The notes beneath the pieces are model-generated. The model saw only the letters and a program-made list of their open reading frames with translations. It made no database searches and was not told where the DNA came from. The position numbers were made by a program, and so were the translations under genes. From the NCBI GenBank assembly GCA_036941025.1, contig JAYMNP010000001.1, forward strand, positions 1,116,001-1,180,000: DNA of 64,000 bases, in the 5' to 3' direction. Of the stretch, positions 61,248 through 64,000 are shown piece by piece. This DNA comes from Lachnospiraceae bacterium JLR.KK002 (GTDB lineage: Bacteria > Bacillota > Clostridia > Lachnospirales > Lachnospiraceae). Each line of letters opens with the position of its first letter. The stretch's first letter is position 1.

Positions 61248-62633
61248 ATGGCAAAAAAAAATAATAAAAAAGTTGTAAAATTCCACAGAACGTCTCATTT
61301 TAATATAGGCGTTGTTGTTTTTCTTATTATATTTGTATATATGGTTTACAATATTTTCCAGTATTTTACTGCAGGACAGGTGGCAGTTTATGAGGTAACT
61401 CAGGGAACCATTACCCAGAATCACACGTATACCGGCGTCATTCTGCGGGAAGAAAAAGTGTTTCAGGCGGAAAATTCCGGTTATATCAATTATTATAACA
61501 GAGATGCTGCGAAAGTCAGTGTAAATTCCTATGTGTATTCTGTGGATGAAACCGGAGATTTCTACAAAGAGATTACCAGTCAGAACGACGGACAGCTTTT
61601 TGCTGAAAAAGGCTCCTACGACGAACTGGAAAAAACAGCGTCCAACTATGTGCTGGATTATTCCAATGAAGATTTTTATAAGGTATATACCTTTCAGTAT
61701 GATATGGAAGCAGAACTGATGGAAGCCATCAGTGCCAATGCGTTATCCAGTCTGGATCATTACCAGGAAGGGGCCTTGGGATTCCACATCCATCAGGCTG
61801 CGGAGCCCGGAATTGTGGTATACAATACGGATGGTCTGGAACATGTGACAACGGAAAATTTCACGAAAGATATTTTTGATGCTTCTGCCCATCAGAAAGA
61901 AAATCTGATTTCCAGAGAGCAGGTAACTGCCGGAGAGCCAGCTTATAAGATGATTACCAGCGAAATCTGGAACCTGGTGGTTCCGATAGAGAAGGAACTG
62001 GCCGATGATCTGGCAAAGGAGTCCAATATACAGGTGGAGTTTAAGAAGGACAATTCCACTGCCTGGGGGGCTTCCCGGATTTTAAATCAGGGCGATGACT
62101 GGTATCTGATACTGACCTTCCAGAATTCTGCCATTCGCTTTGCTGCGGACCGCTATCTGGATGTGAAGCTGCTGCTGTCAGATACCAATGGACTGAAAAT
62201 ACCAAACACAGCTCTGACGAAAAAAGATTTCTTTCTCATTCCCAAAGATTTTCTCACCAAAGGCGGAGATGACGGGAACAGCGGCGTTACGCGTCAGTAT
62301 CAGGATGATAATGGCAAGATCATTATGGAATTTACAGAAGTTGCGATTGCAGAAGAAACAGAAAACAGATACTATATTGCAGCTTCCGCCCTGGAAAAGG
62401 GGGATATTCTGATAAAATCAGATTCCAGTGAGAAATTTACCCTGTCAGAAACAGAGTCTCTGCCAGGAGTCTTTAATATTAACAGAGGTTATGCGGTATT
62501 TCGTAAAGTGGAAATCCTGTTTCAGAATCAGGAATATACCATTGTAGATACAGGAACCAGTTATGGAATTTCCCTTTACGATCACATAGCGCTGGAAGCC
62601 TCAGCCATCAGAGAAAATGAGATTATACGGTAA
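61248..62633 (+). CDS. HlyD-like membrane-anchored protein upstream of sepF
   Basis: The 461-residue protein has a basic cytoplasmic start (AKKNNKKVVKFHR), one membrane helix (about 20-42) and a large extracellular region with biotinyl/HlyD-type beta segments (VTQGTITQNHTYTGVILREEKVF). It resembles membrane-fusion proteins, but no transporter gene is adjacent. It precedes YggS and SepF, as in other Lachnospiraceae, suggesting an envelope or division role. The ribosome site is weak; ATG 61248 fits the family start. Confidence 0.8.
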   Translation: MAKKNNKKVVKFHRTSHFNIGVVVFLIIFVYMVYNIFQYFTAGQVAVYEVTQGTITQNHTYTGVILREEKVFQAENSGYINYYNRDAAKVSVNSYVYSVDETGDFYKEITSQNDGQLFAEKGSYDELEKTASNYVLDYSNEDFYKVYTFQYDMEAELMEAISANALSSLDHYQEGALGFHIHQAAEPGIVVYNTDGLEHVTTENFTKDIFDASAHQKENLISREQVTAGEPAYKMITSEIWNLVVPIEKELADDLAKESNIQVEFKKDNSTAWGASRILNQGDDWYLILTFQNSAIRFAADRYLDVKLLLSDTNGLKIPNTALTKKDFFLIPKDFLTKGGDDGNSGVTRQYQDDNGKIIMEFTEVAIAEETENRYYIAASALEKGDILIKSDSSEKFTLSETESLPGVFNINRGYAVFRKVEILFQNQEYTIVDTGTSYGISLYDHIALEASAIRENEIIR

Positions 62634-62656
62634 GCTGCCGCAGGAGGATATATGGT

Positions 62657-63364
62657 ATGGTAAAAGAGAATTTATTACAGGTACAGGAAAATATCAGAAA
62701 AGCATGTGAGAAGTCCGGCAGAAGTCCGGAGGAAGTTACCCTGATTGCAGTCAGCAAGACAAAGCCTGTTCCCATGCTGGAGGAAGCCTATGAAGCCGGA
62801 AGCCGGGAATTCGGAGAAAATAAAGTGCAGGAGATTATGGACAAATATCCGGTTCTGCCTTCTGACATTCACTGGCATATGATTGGACACCTCCAGAGAA
62901 ACAAGGTAAAATATATTGTGGACAAGGTATGTCTGATTCATTCTGTGGATTCCCTGCGTCTGGCAGAGGAAATCAGCGCACAGGCAGAAAAGAAGCAGGT
63001 GGAAGTGGATATTCTGGTGGAAGTTAATATTGCCCAGGAGGAAAGCAAGTTTGGAATTTCCAGAGAAGAAGCCTTCCGGCTTGTGGAAGAAATTGCCAGA
63101 CTTCCTCATATCCACATCAAAGGCCTTATGACAATTGCTCCCTTTGTGGAGAATCCGGAAGACAATCGGGAATATTTTCATCAAATCCGGCAATTATCTG
63201 TTGACATAATGCGGAAAAACATTGATAATGTAAGTATGTCTGTGCTTTCTATGGGCATGACAGGTGACTACATGGTAGCCATAGAAGAAGGGGCCACCAT
63301 GGTTCGTGTTGGAACAGGTATTTTTGGCGAGCGGAATTATCCGAAAACCTGTGAAACTGATTAA
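62657..63364 (+). CDS. YggS-family PLP-binding protein
   Basis: The 235-residue protein keeps the PLP lysine in LIAVSKTKP and the GENKVQE, WHMIGHLQRNK, VNIAQEESKFGI and SMGMTGDYMVAIEEGATMVRVGTGIFG motifs. YggS/YlmE proteins balance vitamin B6 and amino-acid pools. The gene directly precedes sepF, the usual ylmE-sepF-ylmH order. GCAGGAGG precedes the ATG. Confidence 0.95.
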   Translation: MVKENLLQVQENIRKACEKSGRSPEEVTLIAVSKTKPVPMLEEAYEAGSREFGENKVQEIMDKYPVLPSDIHWHMIGHLQRNKVKYIVDKVCLIHSVDSLRLAEEISAQAEKKQVEVDILVEVNIAQEESKFGISREEAFRLVEEIARLPHIHIKGLMTIAPFVENPEDNREYFHQIRQLSVDIMRKNIDNVSMSVLSMGMTGDYMVAIEEGATMVRVGTGIFGERNYPKTCETD

Positions 63365-63376
63365 AGGGAGACTATT

Positions 63377-63895
63377 ATGGGAATGCTGGATAAATTTTTA
63401 GATGTTATGAGATTGAATTCAGACGACGATGATTTTTACGATGACGATTACTATGATGACGATTATGAAGAAGAAAAGCCTAAACGGAAGAGCTTTCTGA
63501 AGGAAAAAGATACGGAAGATGAGGAAGATGATTTTGAAGAAAAACGTCCGCGTCCGGTAAAAACGCCGAAGGTAACGCCTATGCGCCCTTCCAAAAGGCA
63601 GGCAAACGGCATGGAAGTATGCGTCATCAAGCCCACCACAGTAGAAGATGCACGGGAAATTACAGAGACCTTGCTGCTGAACAGAACCGTTGTATTGAAT
63701 GTGGAAGGGCTGGATGTGGATATTGCCCAGCGTATTATTGATTTCACTTCCGGTTCCTGTTTTGCCATCAGCGGAAATCTCCAGAAAATTTCCAATTACA
63801 TATTTATCATTACGCCGCCCAATGTGGATATTTCCGGTGATTTTGCCAATATTATGGATGCCTTTGACGTACCTGCCATCCAGAGGGATTTTTAG
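63377..63895 (+). CDS. sepF: Cell division protein SepF
   Basis: The 172-residue protein has a membrane-binding N-terminal helix (MGMLDKFLDVMRL), a very acidic, Asp/Tyr-rich linker (about 16-60) and the SepF domain (about 80-165; VCVIKPTTVEDAREI, RTVVLNVEGLDVDIAQRIIDF, GSCFAI). It tethers FtsZ to the membrane and shapes the Z ring. The ylmH start follows after three bases. Confidence 0.95.
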   Translation: MGMLDKFLDVMRLNSDDDDFYDDDYYDDDYEEEKPKRKSFLKEKDTEDEEDDFEEKRPRPVKTPKVTPMRPSKRQANGMEVCVIKPTTVEDAREITETLLLNRTVVLNVEGLDVDIAQRIIDFTSGSCFAISGNLQKISNYIFIITPPNVDISGDFANIMDAFDVPAIQRDF

Positions 63896-63898
63896 AAA

Positions 63899-64000
63899 AT
63901 GGCAGAGATGACAAGGGACGAAAAATTACTGGCGAAACGTTTTATTGATTTATCCAGACAGGCACAGCAGAAAAACATCGTTGTATTCAGTGAATTTTTA
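63899..64000 (+). CDS. ylmH: YlmH-like RNA-binding protein, N-terminal part only
   Basis: The 34 codons before the window edge (MAEMTRDEKLLAKRFIDL, then the FSEFL end) match the start of YlmH, an S4-domain protein that follows SepF in Firmicutes division clusters and acts on stalled ribosomes. A second in-frame ATG at 63908 could be the start. The gene continues beyond the window. Confidence 0.75.
   Translation, partial: MAEMTRDEKLLAKRFIDLSRQAQQKNIVVFSEFL

Noticed and set aside
1..64000. CRISPR array
   Set aside because: No set of regularly spaced repeats; the only tandem repeats are the mutL linker units and the two hairpin repeats at 39147-39222.

Overview
The window looks like a chromosome segment of a spore-forming, rod-shaped Clostridia, most likely Lachnospiraceae. 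The basis is gene content and order: cotJABC, yqfC-yqfD-phoH-yqfF-like-ybeY, mutS/mutL/miaA, mreBCD-PBP2, minCDE, rodA and YggS-sepF-ylmH, with clostridial Shine-Dalgarno sites and many TTG/GTG starts. Positions 1 to about 20,416 are the right-hand part of an integrated conjugative element (ICE). The rest is resident chromosome.

ICE part. It opens with the end of a conjugation region (class B sortase; a membrane-anchored lysozyme/CHAP wall hydrolase of the Tn916 orf14/CD1108 type) and a reverse-strand XRE regulator. Three cargo cassettes follow. Cassette 1 is an HTH protein, an OmpR-type response regulator, a histidine kinase, an ABC-2 transporter and a DUF4097 lipoprotein. Cassette 2 is a MATE pump divergent from its PadR regulator, then an AraC-GNAT fusion and a second MATE pump. 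Cassette 3 is an AraC-GyrI regulator and a C45-type hydrolase. Each cassette ends in a paralogous cysteine-rich KTR gene (7806, 12534, 14829) whose stop lies in a related stem-loop terminator. A two-hairpin leader motif precedes three of the cargo genes (about 5223, 10207, 11112). Next come a 450-nt multi-hairpin leader and a sigma-70 region 4 protein (orf7-like), an IS3-family insertion with a frameshifted orfA, a 540-nt non-coding stretch with strong RNA-like pairing, a MazF toxin, a small ICE protein and a large serine recombinase.

The junction. The recombinase runs straight into cotJC. The resident cotJA and cotJB are intact, but CotJC stops matching its family after about 64 residues, exactly where an ICE inverted repeat begins (20,387-20,413). 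The element has therefore split a spore-coat gene, and the last six recombinase codons and its stop are read from cotJC DNA.

Chromosomal part. 21.4-28.5 kb is a probable operon of a 7TM hybrid histidine kinase, a receiver protein, an Hsp90-family ATPase and a helical-repeat protein, followed by pyrimidine-nucleoside phosphorylase. 29.8-34.1 kb is the conserved yqfC-yqfD-phoH-HD-ybeY cluster; its HD protein has lost the HD catalytic pair. 34.1-42.1 kb holds a YerB lipoprotein, a SpoVB-like flippase, a twice-frameshifted surface-protein pseudogene, a BofC-domain protein and two flavoproteins. 42.1-48.4 kb is mutS, a Uma2-type nuclease-fold gene, mutL and miaA. 48.4-60.2 kb holds an aluminium-resistance-type PLP enzyme, radC, and a long cell-shape and division cluster ending in mgsA and a D,D-carboxypeptidase. 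The end holds a P-loop protein, a DUF378 protein, an HlyD-like protein, YggS, SepF and the start of YlmH. I saw no rRNA, tRNA or CRISPR array. All family calls are from sequence reading without searches.
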